Assembly (NCBI GenBank): GCA_028285625.1
Contig: JANQOX010000008.1
Location: forward strand, 1-64,000
DNA length: 64,000 nucleotides
Origin: Myxococcota bacterium
GTDB taxonomy: Bacteria > Myxococcota_A > UBA9160 > UBA6930
Direction of reading: 5' to 3'
Positions 24,739 to 33,747 of this stretch are shown in pieces. Under the pieces are notes generated by a model. The model did not search any database. It saw nothing but the letters and a program-made list of their open reading frames with translations, and had not been told where the DNA came from. The position numbers and the translations under genes were made by a program. Numbering within the stretch: the stretch's first letter is position 1; each line of letters starts with the position of its first letter.

Positions 24739-25773
24739 TCATGAGCTGCGGTGCCTTCGCGGCCGGCTGGCGGGCTTCCAGTGGAAGGTCGACGTGGCGC
24801 GCAGGTAGCGAAACCCGAGCTTGGCGTAGACCTGGATGCTCCCGGTCGTTGCCGCCTGGGTCTCGTTCTCCATGTACCGCGCGCCCAGTGGAGGGGTTGC
24901 GATCATCTCGCGTTGGATCGCCGTGAAGAGCCCGCGCTGGTGGGGCAGGGTCGCCCCCAGGCCGCGCCCGAATACGGGGACTCCGGCTGCGGTCGAGACG
25001 TCGGGCATGTGCCGCATGGAGATGAAGGCGACCACCTGCCGGCCCTCCCGGGCGATCAGCACGGCGTCGGCCCAGGCGCCCGTCATGACCTGTTCGGTCC
25101 AGGCCTGGTAGACGCGGTGGGCGCGCTCGAGAGGCAGATCGTGATCGAAGACCAGCGGCCCCCGGTCGAACGCGTGTCCACCCCACTCCGCGAGGGCCTT
25201 CCAGTCCGAAGGGTCGAGGCGCGCGATGCTCTCGGAATCGTGGGTCTCGATCCGCAGGTCCGGCGAGAGCGGAGGGGGCTCTCCGGCCGCGGCGTCTCCC
25301 AGCTTCGCCATCCACGACACCTGGGTGTCGACGTGGAACGCACCGAGCTGCTGGAGCACCCAGGGCGCGGCGCGGTCACGGGTCGAGGTGCGGGCGGCCA
25401 CATGGTCGTAGCCGGTCTCGGCCAGATGGTCGAAGGCGCACTGGTAGAGCGCCAGGAGCACCGCCGCGTGCCCGGGGTCGCTCGCGGGGCCGATCGGTGG
25501 CTCGATCCGGGCCATGCGAAGCCCGAAGTGGTCCGACTCGAACGGGCGCGGAGCGAAACGGACCGCTGCGCGGGGATGCCCCGCGTCGTCGCGAGCCACC
25601 ATCACGCCACCGTCATCGACCGCCGCCTCGAAGCCGGCGCGGTGCAGGGACACGGCAGCCCCGGGCCTCGCCGCCACCGGTGCGAAGTTGGCGTAGGGGA
25701 GCTCGGGGGTCTCGGGCAGGAGCGCCGCCAGGGCCTCGCCGAGCGGCTCTCCCGACTCGGCTGCGATGCGCAT
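24739..25773 (-). CDS. GNAT-type N-acetyltransferase, WecD (dTDP-fucosamine acetyltransferase)-like
   Basis: The 344-residue product resembles E. coli WecD/RffC in order and motifs: RPFESDHFGLRMARIE near residue 76, VLQQLGAFHVDTQVSW, then an acetyl-CoA domain with VVAFISMRH, GRGLGATLPHQRGLF, and the C-terminal TGSIQVYAKLGFRYLRATSTFHW. WecD acetylates dTDP-4-amino-4,6-dideoxygalactose, the product of WecE, and wecE is 11 kb away in this window. It is longer than WecD (about 224 residues) because of an N-terminal extension. ATG at 25773 lies 1 nt after the TGA of the upstream radical SAM gene, so the two are coupled. Confidence 0.72.
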   Translation of the reverse strand: MRIAAESGEPLGEALAALLPETPELPYANFAPVAARPGAAVSLHRAGFEAAVDDGGVMVARDDAGHPRAAVRFAPRPFESDHFGLRMARIEPPIGPASDPGHAAVLLALYQCAFDHLAETGYDHVAARTSTRDRAAPWVLQQLGAFHVDTQVSWMAKLGDAAAGEPPPLSPDLRIETHDSESIARLDPSDWKALAEWGGHAFDRGPLVFDHDLPLERAHRVYQAWTEQVMTGAWADAVLIAREGRQVVAFISMRHMPDVSTAAGVPVFGRGLGATLPHQRGLFTAIQREMIATPPLGARYMENETQAATTGSIQVYAKLGFRYLRATSTFHWKPASRPRRHRSS

Positions 25774-25774
25774 G

Positions 25775-27364
25775 TCAGTCGCTCTCCGCGCGCGCGGGCG
25801 TGGGCCGCGGCGCGGGGGAGGGCCGCGGCCGCGTGGCGGCGCCCGGCCGCAGACCCAGCCGACGCAGGGCGAAGCGGCGCAGCTGCAGGGCATAGTGCCG
25901 CGCGTAGCTCAGGTGGTGCGGGTCGCGAGACAGCAGGCCATGCAGCAGATCCGCCGAGAAACCCAGCAGGCGAACCACGGGCTCGGGGACGTAGGAGAAG
26001 TGCGTGGCGCGCAGGCGTGCGCGCAGCGACCCGGGGAGCACCGGGATCAGCTTGAACAGCGTCTCGTAGTTGCGGAACCGCCGCATCCGCTGGGGCGCAC
26101 TGCCCAGGTTGCCCTCGCGGAAGAAGTCGAAGTCGCGGCCGTCTTCGAGGCGGTCGATCTGCTCGTCCGTCACGAGGCCCGCATCGCGTGTCTGCTGGAC
26201 GAGTTCGGTTCCGGGCAGCAGGTTCGTCCAGTAGGTCTGGATCCGGTAGGGCGGGTACGCGGCGTAGAGTGCGCGTGCGGCTTCCTGTGCACCCTCGGGC
26301 TCTCCGGGCAGGTCGAACATGTGGTCGCACTTCACCCGCAGTCCGTGGCGGGCCATGGCCTCGAGCGACTGCTCGACGCGCTCGGTGGGCTCGTACCGCT
26401 TGACCGTCTCGGTCTTGTACTCGTCGTCGGCAGATTGGATGCCCATCTGGACCGAGATGCACCCGGCCTCGGCGAGATCGCGCGCGATGTCGTCGTCCAT
26501 GAAGCGAGGATGAGTGAGACAGTGGAACGGGACGCCGATCTCACGGCGGTAGCGGCCGAGGAACGCGTGGACCCAGTCCTTGTCGACCGTGAACACATCG
26601 TCCTCGAAGTCCACGAAGCGCAGGCGGTAGCGCCGTTTGGCTTCGTTGAGCTCGTACATGACGTGCTCGATGCTCCGTTGGCGCACGTAGCGCCCCCGCC
26701 GCACCTCGGGGAGGTTCGCGAAGAAGTTGTTGAAGCAGAACGTGCAGCGGTAGGGGCAGCCGCGAGACGCCATGGTCAGGTAGAAGTCGCCGACGCGCAG
26801 ATGGTCCTCCCAGAGCTGCTTGTCGAAAGGCGGCAGGCTGTCGAGATCCTGGAGAAAGGCCTCCTGGCGCCCACGAACCACCTGGCCGTCCGGCCCCAGG
26901 AACCGCGTATTGGGGATGGGCGCGGCGGCGCGTCCCGGAGCGCCGGCCGCGACCGCCGCGAGGATCTCGGGAAAGGCGAGGTCGCCCTCTCCGACGCAGA
27001 CGAAGTCGACGGCCGGCTCGGCGAGCACGCGATCCGGCACCGCCGAGGGGTGCACGCCACCGAAGACCGTGGCCACGCCCGGGAGCATGGCCTTGGCCTC
27101 GGCTGCGACTCCGAGCATCCAGCGGTAGGTGCCGGTCAGGACCGAAAACGCCAGCACGTCGGGCTGCTGCTCCCGGATCGCGTCGATCACCTGCTGGCGG
27201 TCGTCGAAGAAGGGCGCGATCCGCGGAACGCTCAGGTTGTAGCGGTCGTCGAACAGGGCCGCACTGAAGGCCAGGCCGACCTCGTGGCCGTCGCGTCTCG
27301 CGATGGCCGAGAGTTGGCTCACGGCAAGCTGTTCGGAACCGAGCACGACGAAGGTGACACGCAT
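25775..27364 (-). CDS. B12-binding-domain radical SAM protein
   Basis: A 529-residue enzyme. Residues 1-150 form a Rossmann-like cobalamin-binding domain (LAFSVLTGTYRWML, TVFGGVHPSAVP, FVCVGEGD). The radical SAM core follows with RGCPYRCTFCFNNF (Cys203, Cys207, Cys210), then a helical C-terminal tail with a Pro/Arg-rich end. This class includes methyltransferases and ring-contracting or lipid-modifying enzymes; hopanoid and glycan methylases are among its members. It is first in a minus-strand unit with the WecD-like and MBL genes, so a role in tailoring an aminosugar or lipid carrier is possible but unproven. TAGGCT about 33 nt upstream could be its -10. Confidence 0.87.
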   Translation of the reverse strand: MRVTFVVLGSEQLAVSQLSAIARRDGHEVGLAFSAALFDDRYNLSVPRIAPFFDDRQQVIDAIREQQPDVLAFSVLTGTYRWMLGVAAEAKAMLPGVATVFGGVHPSAVPDRVLAEPAVDFVCVGEGDLAFPEILAAVAAGAPGRAAAPIPNTRFLGPDGQVVRGRQEAFLQDLDSLPPFDKQLWEDHLRVGDFYLTMASRGCPYRCTFCFNNFFANLPEVRRGRYVRQRSIEHVMYELNEAKRRYRLRFVDFEDDVFTVDKDWVHAFLGRYRREIGVPFHCLTHPRFMDDDIARDLAEAGCISVQMGIQSADDEYKTETVKRYEPTERVEQSLEAMARHGLRVKCDHMFDLPGEPEGAQEAARALYAAYPPYRIQTYWTNLLPGTELVQQTRDAGLVTDEQIDRLEDGRDFDFFREGNLGSAPQRMRRFRNYETLFKLIPVLPGSLRARLRATHFSYVPEPVVRLLGFSADLLHGLLSRDPHHLSYARHYALQLRRFALRRLGLRPGAATRPRPSPAPRPTPARAESD

Positions 27365-27423
27365 GAGACGACTCGACGCAGCGACAGCCGGAGGAGCCTA
27401 GCACGGGCCCGGATCCCCTGTGC

Positions 27424-27429
27424 GATACT
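27424..27429 (+). promoter_or_regulatory. -10 box of a leaderless promoter for the dolichol-phosphate-mannose-synthase-like gene
   Basis: TGCGATACT gives an extended -10 (TGn-GATACT) that ends 7 nt before the GTG at 27437. No Shine-Dalgarno sequence is present. Confidence 0.45.
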
Positions 27430-27436
27430 GCGGTGC

Positions 27437-28231
27437 GTGCGGCTGGTGATCGTCCCGACCTACGACGAGCGGGAGAACCTGGGCCGTATCGTCCCGGCGA
27501 TCCTCTCCCAGGCCGACGACCTGCACGTCCTGGTGGTGGACGACGGCAGCCCCGACGGGACTGGCGAGATCGCGGACGAGTTGGCGCAGGCGGACCCGCG
27601 CGTTCACGTGCTGCACCGGGCTCGCAAGGAGGGCCTGGGCCCCGCCTACGTGGCGGGAATGGGGTACGCGCTGCAACGAACGGACGCGCGGGCCATCGTC
27701 CAGATGGACGCGGACTTCTCCCATGATCCGGCCAGCATCCCCGACCTGCTGGAAGCGCTCGAAGACGCCGACGTGGTCGTTGGCAGCCGCTACCGCGGCG
27801 GGATCCGCGTGACCAACTGGCCGCTCAGCCGTCTGGTGATCTCGGTCACGGCGAACCTGTATGCGGCGATCGTCACGGGCATCCCGATCCGCGACCTCAC
27901 GGCGGGCTTCAAGGCCTATCGCCGCGAAGCCCTCGAGCGCATTCCGTTGGATCGCATTCGCAGCGATGGATACGCCTTCCAGATCGAGATGGTCTACTAC
28001 GCCGTTCGGGAAGGACTGCGCGTCCGGGAGGTGCCGATCGTGTTCTCCGATCGCGTGGACGGCACCAGCAAACTGTCGCGGTGGATCGTCTTCGAGGCGG
28101 CGTGGATGGTGTGGTGGCTGCGCCTGAGCGCGCCCAAGCGGGGCCGCGCTGCGTTCGACCGCACCGACCGGCGCGAAGATGCGACGATCGAGAAGCGGCC
28201 GGGACCAGGCCAGGACCCAGGACGGCGGTGA
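27437..28231 (+). CDS. polyprenol monophosphomannose synthase-like GT2 (DPM1 type)
   Basis: A 264-residue GT2 of the dolichol-phosphate-mannose-synthase type: LVIVPTYDERENLGRIVPAI, VDDGSPDGTGEIAD, EGLGPAYVAGMGYAL, catalytic MDADFSHDP, VVGSRYRGG, LTAGFKAYRREAL, and SDRVDGTSKLS. It has no C-terminal membrane helices, like actinobacterial and archaeal Ppm1/DPM1 catalytic domains. It should make a polyprenyl-phosphate hexose. Its TGA overlaps the ATG of the next gene (TGATG), a polytopic membrane protein that is the natural user of such a donor. GTG at 27437 is chosen from the domain start and the -10 box 7 nt upstream. Confidence 0.9.
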   Translation: MRLVIVPTYDERENLGRIVPAILSQADDLHVLVVDDGSPDGTGEIADELAQADPRVHVLHRARKEGLGPAYVAGMGYALQRTDARAIVQMDADFSHDPASIPDLLEALEDADVVVGSRYRGGIRVTNWPLSRLVISVTANLYAAIVTGIPIRDLTAGFKAYRREALERIPLDRIRSDGYAFQIEMVYYAVREGLRVREVPIVFSDRVDGTSKLSRWIVFEAAWMVWWLRLSAPKRGRAAFDRTDRREDATIEKRPGPGQDPGRR

Positions 28232-29958
28232 TGCCGGCGCTCACGCGTGCGCTGCTCGCCGTGGCCCTGCTCAAGCTGTTGATCGCGCTCGTCCTGGCCG
28301 ATCGCGGTTTCGAACTGGGCGACGAGGGGTTGTTCCTGCTGAACCTCAACCATCCGGCCGACGCGCCGCCTCCCTTCGAGTTCTATCGCCTGCGGAGCCT
28401 GTTCGGGGAGGGTCCGTGGATCGACGTCGTGGCGGCACGCCGCATCCGCATCGGCGCGGAGTTGCTGGGCTCCCTCGCCTTGATCGCCGGGGTGTTCGCC
28501 TGGGCCCGCCGGCGGGTATTCGAGGAGGGCGCCGTCGGCTTCGGGATCTTCGCATCGGTTTCGTTGCTCGGGATGCAACTGTCCGTCGCGAGTCGCTCGC
28601 TCGGCTACAACGACGTGAGCAATCTGTTCGTCTATGCGGCCCTCGGCGCGCTGTTCGGGTTGGCCGCGATCGGTCCCGGCCGTGAAGAGCACCTGCGCCG
28701 GAGCCTGACTGCGGCCGCGGCCGGTGGGCTCACGGGGCTTCAGGTCTTCGTGAAGTTTCCCCCGGCCCTGCTGTTGTGGGCTGCCACCGTGGCCTGGCTG
28801 CTGCTCGGCTTTCGCTGGCTGGCGACCTCCGAGCGCGTCCGGCTGGCGGGGGTCCATGGTGTGGCGACCGCCCTGGGCATGTTGGTGCTCGTCGTGGCGA
28901 CCGGTGGCCTCGAGGAGCTTGCGCCACGTCTCGCCGTGGCTTCGGTGCTGCCCGAACTCACCGGGTACCGGCCAGCTGCCATCCTGGCACGCTACCTGAC
29001 GTACGACCGCTCGTCGCTGCTGTTGGCCGCGGCGTTCGCCGCCGTGGTTCTGGGCGCATGGCGCGCAGGAGCGTTGCGGCCACACGGGAAGCCTGACACG
29101 GCCCTGGTCCTGGGCCTGATCCTGGCGACCGGAGCGGCCTGGGCTGCCGTGGCATGGTCGAAACCTCCCTACTTCGACTTCGCCGTGATGACGCTGTTCG
29201 TGGCTGGGGTGGGCGCCGCGGGGGCCTTGCTCGTGGTGGCCTGGCGCGACGAGCGGGGAGACGGCAGCGCGATGGCGCTGCTGATGCTCGCGGGTGCCCC
29301 GTTCGTGCTGATCGCGGGAACCAACGTACCGCTGACCATGCGGCTCCCGTCCCACGTGCTTCCGCTGTTCGTGTTGGTGGCGGTGGTCGCCTGCGATCAG
29401 GCGGCGCGGGCCGGCCGTGCGATTCTCCTCGGCGTCGTTGCAGCGTGGGGCGTGGCGCTCACGCTGCCCGTGTTCGCGAATCAGCAGGTCTTCTCGCCCT
29501 ACGGCCTCCGCGCGGGCATCCACCAGCAGACGCAGCCCGTCGAGGCGCTGCCGGGTGTCCGCGTCGACCTCGCCAGCGCCCGATTCCTGGATGCCGTGGT
29601 CGAGACGCTTCGGGCTGGCGGGCACGTTCCGGGCGATCCCGTGGTCGCGCTCGACTACATGCCGGGCCTGGTTCACCTGGTCGGGGGGCGTTCGCCCGGC
29701 TTCAACTTCTACATGTCCGGCAAGGCCCGGCTCAACTGCTTCAATCTCGATCGCGCCGGCTTCGACGGGCCGCCCTACCTGATTCTCGGGCGGCCCATGC
29801 AGCCCGCGCAGCGCGCGTGCCTCGAAGCGTTCCGGTTCCCGGACGACTTCGTGCTGCTACGGGAGCTGCGCTTCCCCTACGACGAGGTCTACGCGGGCTT
29901 CGGGCTCCACGGTCTCACCCACGTATCGATCTACGGGCCGCGTCCCCCGGGCGGGTGA
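28231..29958 (+). CDS. multi-pass membrane protein, GT-C/ArnT-like
   Basis: A 575-residue membrane protein with about ten hydrophobic segments. An acidic first-loop motif, DRGFELGDEGLFLLNLNH, resembles the DE-type catalytic loop of GT-C/ArnT-like transferases, followed by YRLRSLFGEGPWIDV. A soluble C-terminal region (about residues 420-575) contains GFNFYMSGKARLNCFNLDR. It is coupled (TGATG) to the upstream DPM1-like synthase, which supports use of a polyprenyl-phosphate sugar. Its last 28 bp overlap the convergent TMTC-like gene. Acceptor unknown. Confidence 0.8.
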   Translation: MPALTRALLAVALLKLLIALVLADRGFELGDEGLFLLNLNHPADAPPPFEFYRLRSLFGEGPWIDVVAARRIRIGAELLGSLALIAGVFAWARRRVFEEGAVGFGIFASVSLLGMQLSVASRSLGYNDVSNLFVYAALGALFGLAAIGPGREEHLRRSLTAAAAGGLTGLQVFVKFPPALLLWAATVAWLLLGFRWLATSERVRLAGVHGVATALGMLVLVVATGGLEELAPRLAVASVLPELTGYRPAAILARYLTYDRSSLLLAAAFAAVVLGAWRAGALRPHGKPDTALVLGLILATGAAWAAVAWSKPPYFDFAVMTLFVAGVGAAGALLVVAWRDERGDGSAMALLMLAGAPFVLIAGTNVPLTMRLPSHVLPLFVLVAVVACDQAARAGRAILLGVVAAWGVALTLPVFANQQVFSPYGLRAGIHQQTQPVEALPGVRVDLASARFLDAVVETLRAGGHVPGDPVVALDYMPGLVHLVGGRSPGFNFYMSGKARLNCFNLDRAGFDGPPYLILGRPMQPAQRACLEAFRFPDDFVLLRELRFPYDEVYAGFGLHGLTHVSIYGPRPPGG

Positions 29959-31748
29959 CCCAGCGCCCGTGCGCGCGCGCGGGCTGCGGTGGCGCGACTC
30001 GCGTCGCCCGCGAGCGCAGCCTGCTGCGCGAGCCGGTGCCATGCACGGCCGTCTCGCGGCCGTTCGGTCACCTGCCGTTCCAGCCAGGCGCGAGCCTGGC
30101 CCGGCGAGGCATGGGTCCACATCCGCAGGAAGTACTGGTCCGGAGCGTCTTCCAGGGGTTCGGCCCGTGTCCGTGCGTCATGCGCGGCCGGGCCGTCCCC
30201 GGCCCGCCGGTAGAGGTCGGCGAGCACCTCGAAGCCCAGTCGGTCGGCTCGTGCATCGGGCTCGTAGGCGTTCGGTACCGCGCGCAGCCCCGCCGATACC
30301 TGGGCCGCGGCGCCCGCCGGGTCGCCCTTGGCCACGTACAGGCCGGCAATCCGCAGGCGGTAGTACAGGAAGTCCATGAAGAAGATCCTGTGGGGAGCTG
30401 CCTCGGCAGCTTCGAGCGCCGCGAACGCGTCGGCCTGACGGCCGGCGGCGGCATACTCCAACGCGAGCCGGTACTGGAACTCGTCGGTGGGATGGCCCTC
30501 GAGCAGTTTCTCGTAAAGTGCGATCGTGCTGCGCCAGGCGCTCCGGTGCTCGGAGGCCGCCACCATCAGCGAAAGCACCAGCGTGGCACCCAGCACCCCG
30601 AGCGGGACCCGGTAGCGCGTATTCTCCCAGAGCCGGCTCGCGGCGAGGCCCGCGAGTACGAACAATCCGATGATCGACTGGTACGCGTATCGATCCGCGG
30701 CCAGCAGCGGCAGGTCGCGAAAGAAGAACAGGACGATCGCTAGCGGCAGGATCGTCACGAGATACCAGCCGAGTCCGAAGGTGATCCCCTTCGCGCCGCG
30801 GAAGAACGCCCAGACGACGAGAATCGCCAAGGCTACCGCCCCGAGCGTGAAGGCCGTGAAGTGGGCGGGCAGGGCGCCCGGCTCGGGAAGCGCGTAGAAC
30901 CAGCCGAGGTCGGTCGGGACCACCACCTTGGTCACGTAGAAGAAGAGGTTGTGCCCGACGATCGCCGCCCACTCGAACGGGGTGAAGGCGTAGGCGCGGG
31001 CGAACGGGTTCGGCGCGTCGGGCTTCCAGGAAAGCGCGAAGCACGCGGCGAGGACCGGGAGGTAGGCGAGCTTGTTCGGGAGGCTCCTGCGCAGGAACGC
31101 GCCCAGGGCGGGGCGCCGAGCGGGATCGAGGACGAGGTCGATCAGCACCAGCACCGCCGGGAGCGTGATGGCGGCCACCCGCGACAGGCATGCGAGCGCG
31201 TACAGCACGACGCTCGCGAGCAGTGCGCCGCGAACGCGCCAGGGGGCGGCCGATGGGACGCCGGCCGAGGACCGGGCCACCCCCAGGTAGGTCCACACCG
31301 AGAGCAGGAAGAAGAAGAGGAACAGCACGTTGCGGCGACTGATCACCCAGGCGACGGACTCGACCTGAACGGGATGGATCGAGAACAGCAGCGCGGCAAC
31401 GGCTGCGGCCAGGCGGTCCTCGAAGAGCCGGCGGACGAGCTCGAAGACCAGCAGCGTGTTGGCCATGTGGAGGAGCAGGTTCGTGAGGTGGAACCCGAAG
31501 GGATTGTCGCCCCACAGCCGCATGTCGATGGCCAGGCTCAGGTAGGTGAGGGGGAGGTAGCGGAGATCGCGTGTGTCCTCGAGGAACAGGAAGCGGATCC
31601 CGCGCCAGGAGAGATCCCGCAGCGCCGGGTTCTGCACCACGTGATGCAGGTCGTCCACGCCCAGGAACGGGTAGTGGAGTCCCGGCGCGAATACGACGAA
31701 CGCGGGAAGCAGCAGGAGCACGAGACCTGCGCCGCTCCGGAGCGTCAA
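29931..31748 (-). CDS. TMTC-like membrane protein with C-terminal TPRs
   Basis: A 605-residue protein with about ten membrane segments and an N-terminal loop GLHYPFLGVDDLHHVVQNPALRDL, matching the acidic first loop of TMTC-type O-mannosyltransferase-like proteins. It is followed by LRYLPLTYLSLAID, HLTNLLLHMANTLLV and HPVQVESVAWVISRRNVL. The C-terminal 200 residues form TPR-like helices (EFQYRLALEYAAAGRQADAF). GT-C enzymes of this type are predicted to glycosylate exported proteins. The start is TTG at 31748, overlapping the TGA of the DUF389 gene (TTGA). Confidence 0.83.
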   Translation of the reverse strand: MTLRSGAGLVLLLLPAFVVFAPGLHYPFLGVDDLHHVVQNPALRDLSWRGIRFLFLEDTRDLRYLPLTYLSLAIDMRLWGDNPFGFHLTNLLLHMANTLLVFELVRRLFEDRLAAAVAALLFSIHPVQVESVAWVISRRNVLFLFFFLLSVWTYLGVARSSAGVPSAAPWRVRGALLASVVLYALACLSRVAAITLPAVLVLIDLVLDPARRPALGAFLRRSLPNKLAYLPVLAACFALSWKPDAPNPFARAYAFTPFEWAAIVGHNLFFYVTKVVVPTDLGWFYALPEPGALPAHFTAFTLGAVALAILVVWAFFRGAKGITFGLGWYLVTILPLAIVLFFFRDLPLLAADRYAYQSIIGLFVLAGLAASRLWENTRYRVPLGVLGATLVLSLMVAASEHRSAWRSTIALYEKLLEGHPTDEFQYRLALEYAAAGRQADAFAALEAAEAAPHRIFFMDFLYYRLRIAGLYVAKGDPAGAAAQVSAGLRAVPNAYEPDARADRLGFEVLADLYRRAGDGPAAHDARTRAEPLEDAPDQYFLRMWTHASPGQARAWLERQVTERPRDGRAWHRLAQQAALAGDASRATAARARARALGHPPGGRGP

Positions 31749-33607
31749 GGTTGCGTCGGCTCCGGCGCGAGTGACTCGATCTCCTGCTCGACGAGCTCGG
31801 CGCTCTGCAGCGCATAGATGTGGGCACGGGTATCCGGACCGAATGCTTGCTCGACGATCGCAGTGAGGTCGTCCACCACGGTTGCCGCCAGCGGCTGCTC
31901 GACGAGCAGCGTCACCGCCACGCCGTAGCGGGAGAGTTCGCCGGAGCGTCGGATGCCGAGCAGGGTGACGCCGGGCTCGTCGGCCAGACGGGCGGCCACG
32001 GCGCGCCGCACCTTGCCCGGGACCGGAGCTGTCACGGCCTCGCGGCCGCGGGTGGCGTCCTCCACGAGCCGAAAGCCCAGCGGGGCCGAGAGCGCGAGCG
32101 CTGCGACGCCGAGGAGCAGGATGGCCGTGCGCGCCCAGGGCGGGAGCCCGCCGTCCAGGGCGTCTACGCGGAGTCCCATCAGGCGGTAGGCCAGGGCGGC
32201 GCCGAGAGCGATCGCCACCAGGTTGGTGACGAACAGCAGCAGGGCGCCCGAGGCCATCTCGAGGTCGAGGTTGGCGATCAGGATTCCGGCTGCCGCGAGC
32301 GGCGGGACCAGGGCGACCGCGATGGCCACTCCCACCAGCGTGCCGGCGAGGCCCGGCCGGGCCAGCGCGTAGGCGCCCGCCAGCCCCGAGAGACCCGCGA
32401 TCGCGAGATCCAGGAGGTTGGGCGTTCCCCGTGCGAGGACCTCGTCGGTGAGATCGTTGCCTGGCACGATCAGTCCGATCACCACGGGAACCAGCAGGGC
32501 GAACAGGAAGCCCGCCCCCAGTGCCTTGGTGGCCTGTCGGAACATCCGCGCATTGGCTTCGACCAGCGCCTTGCCCACGGCCAGCAGCGGTGTCATCAGG
32601 GGTGCCACGAGCATCGCACCGATCACGACGGCGACCGAGTCACGCAGCATGCCGAGCGAGGCGATTCCGCTCGAGAGCCCGGTCATCACCGCGAAGTCGA
32701 CGGTCAGGGTGCCGCCCGATTCGAGGCGCTCGTGGAGCGCGATGCGCTGTTCGCGGTCGAGGGCCGGCAGTGCCCGCCGTAGCAGGTCGCGCATGCGCTG
32801 CCGCACCGTCGGCTCGAACGCGCCCGCCGGGCGAACCACGTGAAGGGTCGGGCGCGACTCCGGGGCTCGCGCCAGCAACGGCTTCACGGCGTCGCGAACT
32901 CGCGAGAGCTCCGACGCACGCTCGTTCTCGACCACCACGAGATCTTCGGCGGCGGCGGCCTCGGCGAGGGTGGCGCCCCAGTCGCCTCCGGCGGTCTCGA
33001 CCTGCAGCCGGCCCTCGCCGCGCCCCGGCAGCTCCTCCCGCGCGCGTTCGAGGACGCGCTGGGACCGCGCCTCGTGGGCAGGGTCGAGCAGCACCCGGAT
33101 CGGCGGGGCGGCGGGGACCAGCCGTGCGCCCTCGAGGATGGCCCGGAGTCCGCAGCCCCCGATCAGCGGGACCAGGACCCCATGCGTCGCCTTGGGCCAC
33201 GTCCCGCCCACCGACACCAGGTGCACGTCGCAGCGAAGCTCGCGAACGAGCTGTGCCGCGACGCCGTTTCCCGGGACCGACGCGCCGTCGCCCCGAACGC
33301 CCAGGATCACCGCGGTGGGCTCGCGGTCGAGCAGCGCCTCGCCGAGCGCGCGCGCCAGGGGGCGTCCGATCAGGGAGAAGACCTCGACATGGGGCCTGCC
33401 CAGCCGGTCGAGCGCCTGGTGGACTGCCAGGCCCTGCTCGTCCGGAGGCTCGGCGCCCGGAGGCAGCTTGCGCACACCGTGGCGCTTCCCCTCCTCGCGG
33501 CCGCACAGGATCTCGAGCGGTGCGTGATGGGTCTCGGCGAAGCGGACGGCCCAGGCGACCAGCGCATCGGCGTCTCCGGCGTCTTCGATCGCCAGCACCA
33601 CGGCCAT
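31745..33607 (-). CDS. USP-DUF389 fusion membrane protein
   Basis: A 620-residue protein. Residues 1-270 contain two universal-stress-protein-like halves (MAVVLAIEDAGDADALVAWA; VILGVRGDGASVPGNGVAAQL; VVENERASELSRVRDAVKPLL). Residues 300-500 form the DUF389 membrane domain (DFAVMTGLSSGIASLGMLRDSVAVVIGAM is the hallmark, here split at Leu/Ser boundaries), with about six membrane segments. A soluble C-terminal domain follows. USP domains bind nucleotide, so a nucleotide-responsive channel or transporter is a reasonable guess; DUF389 function is not established. TAGGAT lies 6 nt before the ATG with no Shine-Dalgarno sequence. The TMTC-like gene is coupled downstream. Confidence 0.87.
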   Translation of the reverse strand: MAVVLAIEDAGDADALVAWAVRFAETHHAPLEILCGREEGKRHGVRKLPPGAEPPDEQGLAVHQALDRLGRPHVEVFSLIGRPLARALGEALLDREPTAVILGVRGDGASVPGNGVAAQLVRELRCDVHLVSVGGTWPKATHGVLVPLIGGCGLRAILEGARLVPAAPPIRVLLDPAHEARSQRVLERAREELPGRGEGRLQVETAGGDWGATLAEAAAAEDLVVVENERASELSRVRDAVKPLLARAPESRPTLHVVRPAGAFEPTVRQRMRDLLRRALPALDREQRIALHERLESGGTLTVDFAVMTGLSSGIASLGMLRDSVAVVIGAMLVAPLMTPLLAVGKALVEANARMFRQATKALGAGFLFALLVPVVIGLIVPGNDLTDEVLARGTPNLLDLAIAGLSGLAGAYALARPGLAGTLVGVAIAVALVPPLAAAGILIANLDLEMASGALLLFVTNLVAIALGAALAYRLMGLRVDALDGGLPPWARTAILLLGVAALALSAPLGFRLVEDATRGREAVTAPVPGKVRRAVAARLADEPGVTLLGIRRSGELSRYGVAVTLLVEQPLAATVVDDLTAIVEQAFGPDTRAHIYALQSAELVEQEIESLAPEPTQP

Positions 33608-33613
33608 GCGGCG

Positions 33614-33619
33614 ATCCTA
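33614..33619 (-). promoter_or_regulatory. -10 box of a leaderless promoter for the USP-DUF389 gene
   Basis: TAGGAT on the minus strand with a 6-nt spacer (CGCCGC) before the ATG at 33607; no ribosome binding site is present. Confidence 0.5.
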
Positions 33620-33729
33620 TCCCGCCTCTGGGAGAGGCGCTGCGCTGGGGGGCGTTCTTCGCGCAAGTGCAGCCTCTCTCCGGCTCGCTTCGCGCCAGCG
33701 CCGCGTTCGCTCGTGGGCCGGCCCCAGGC

Positions 33730-33735
33730 TAGGCT
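33730..33735 (+). promoter_or_regulatory. -10 box upstream of the membrane protein at 33748
   Basis: GGCTAGGCT ends 12 nt before the ATG at 33748, so the transcript would have a leader of about 5 nt. No Shine-Dalgarno sequence is present. It lies in the 140-bp divergent region shared with the USP-DUF389 gene. Confidence 0.4.
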
Positions 33736-33747
33736 CGCCGCCGCCCG

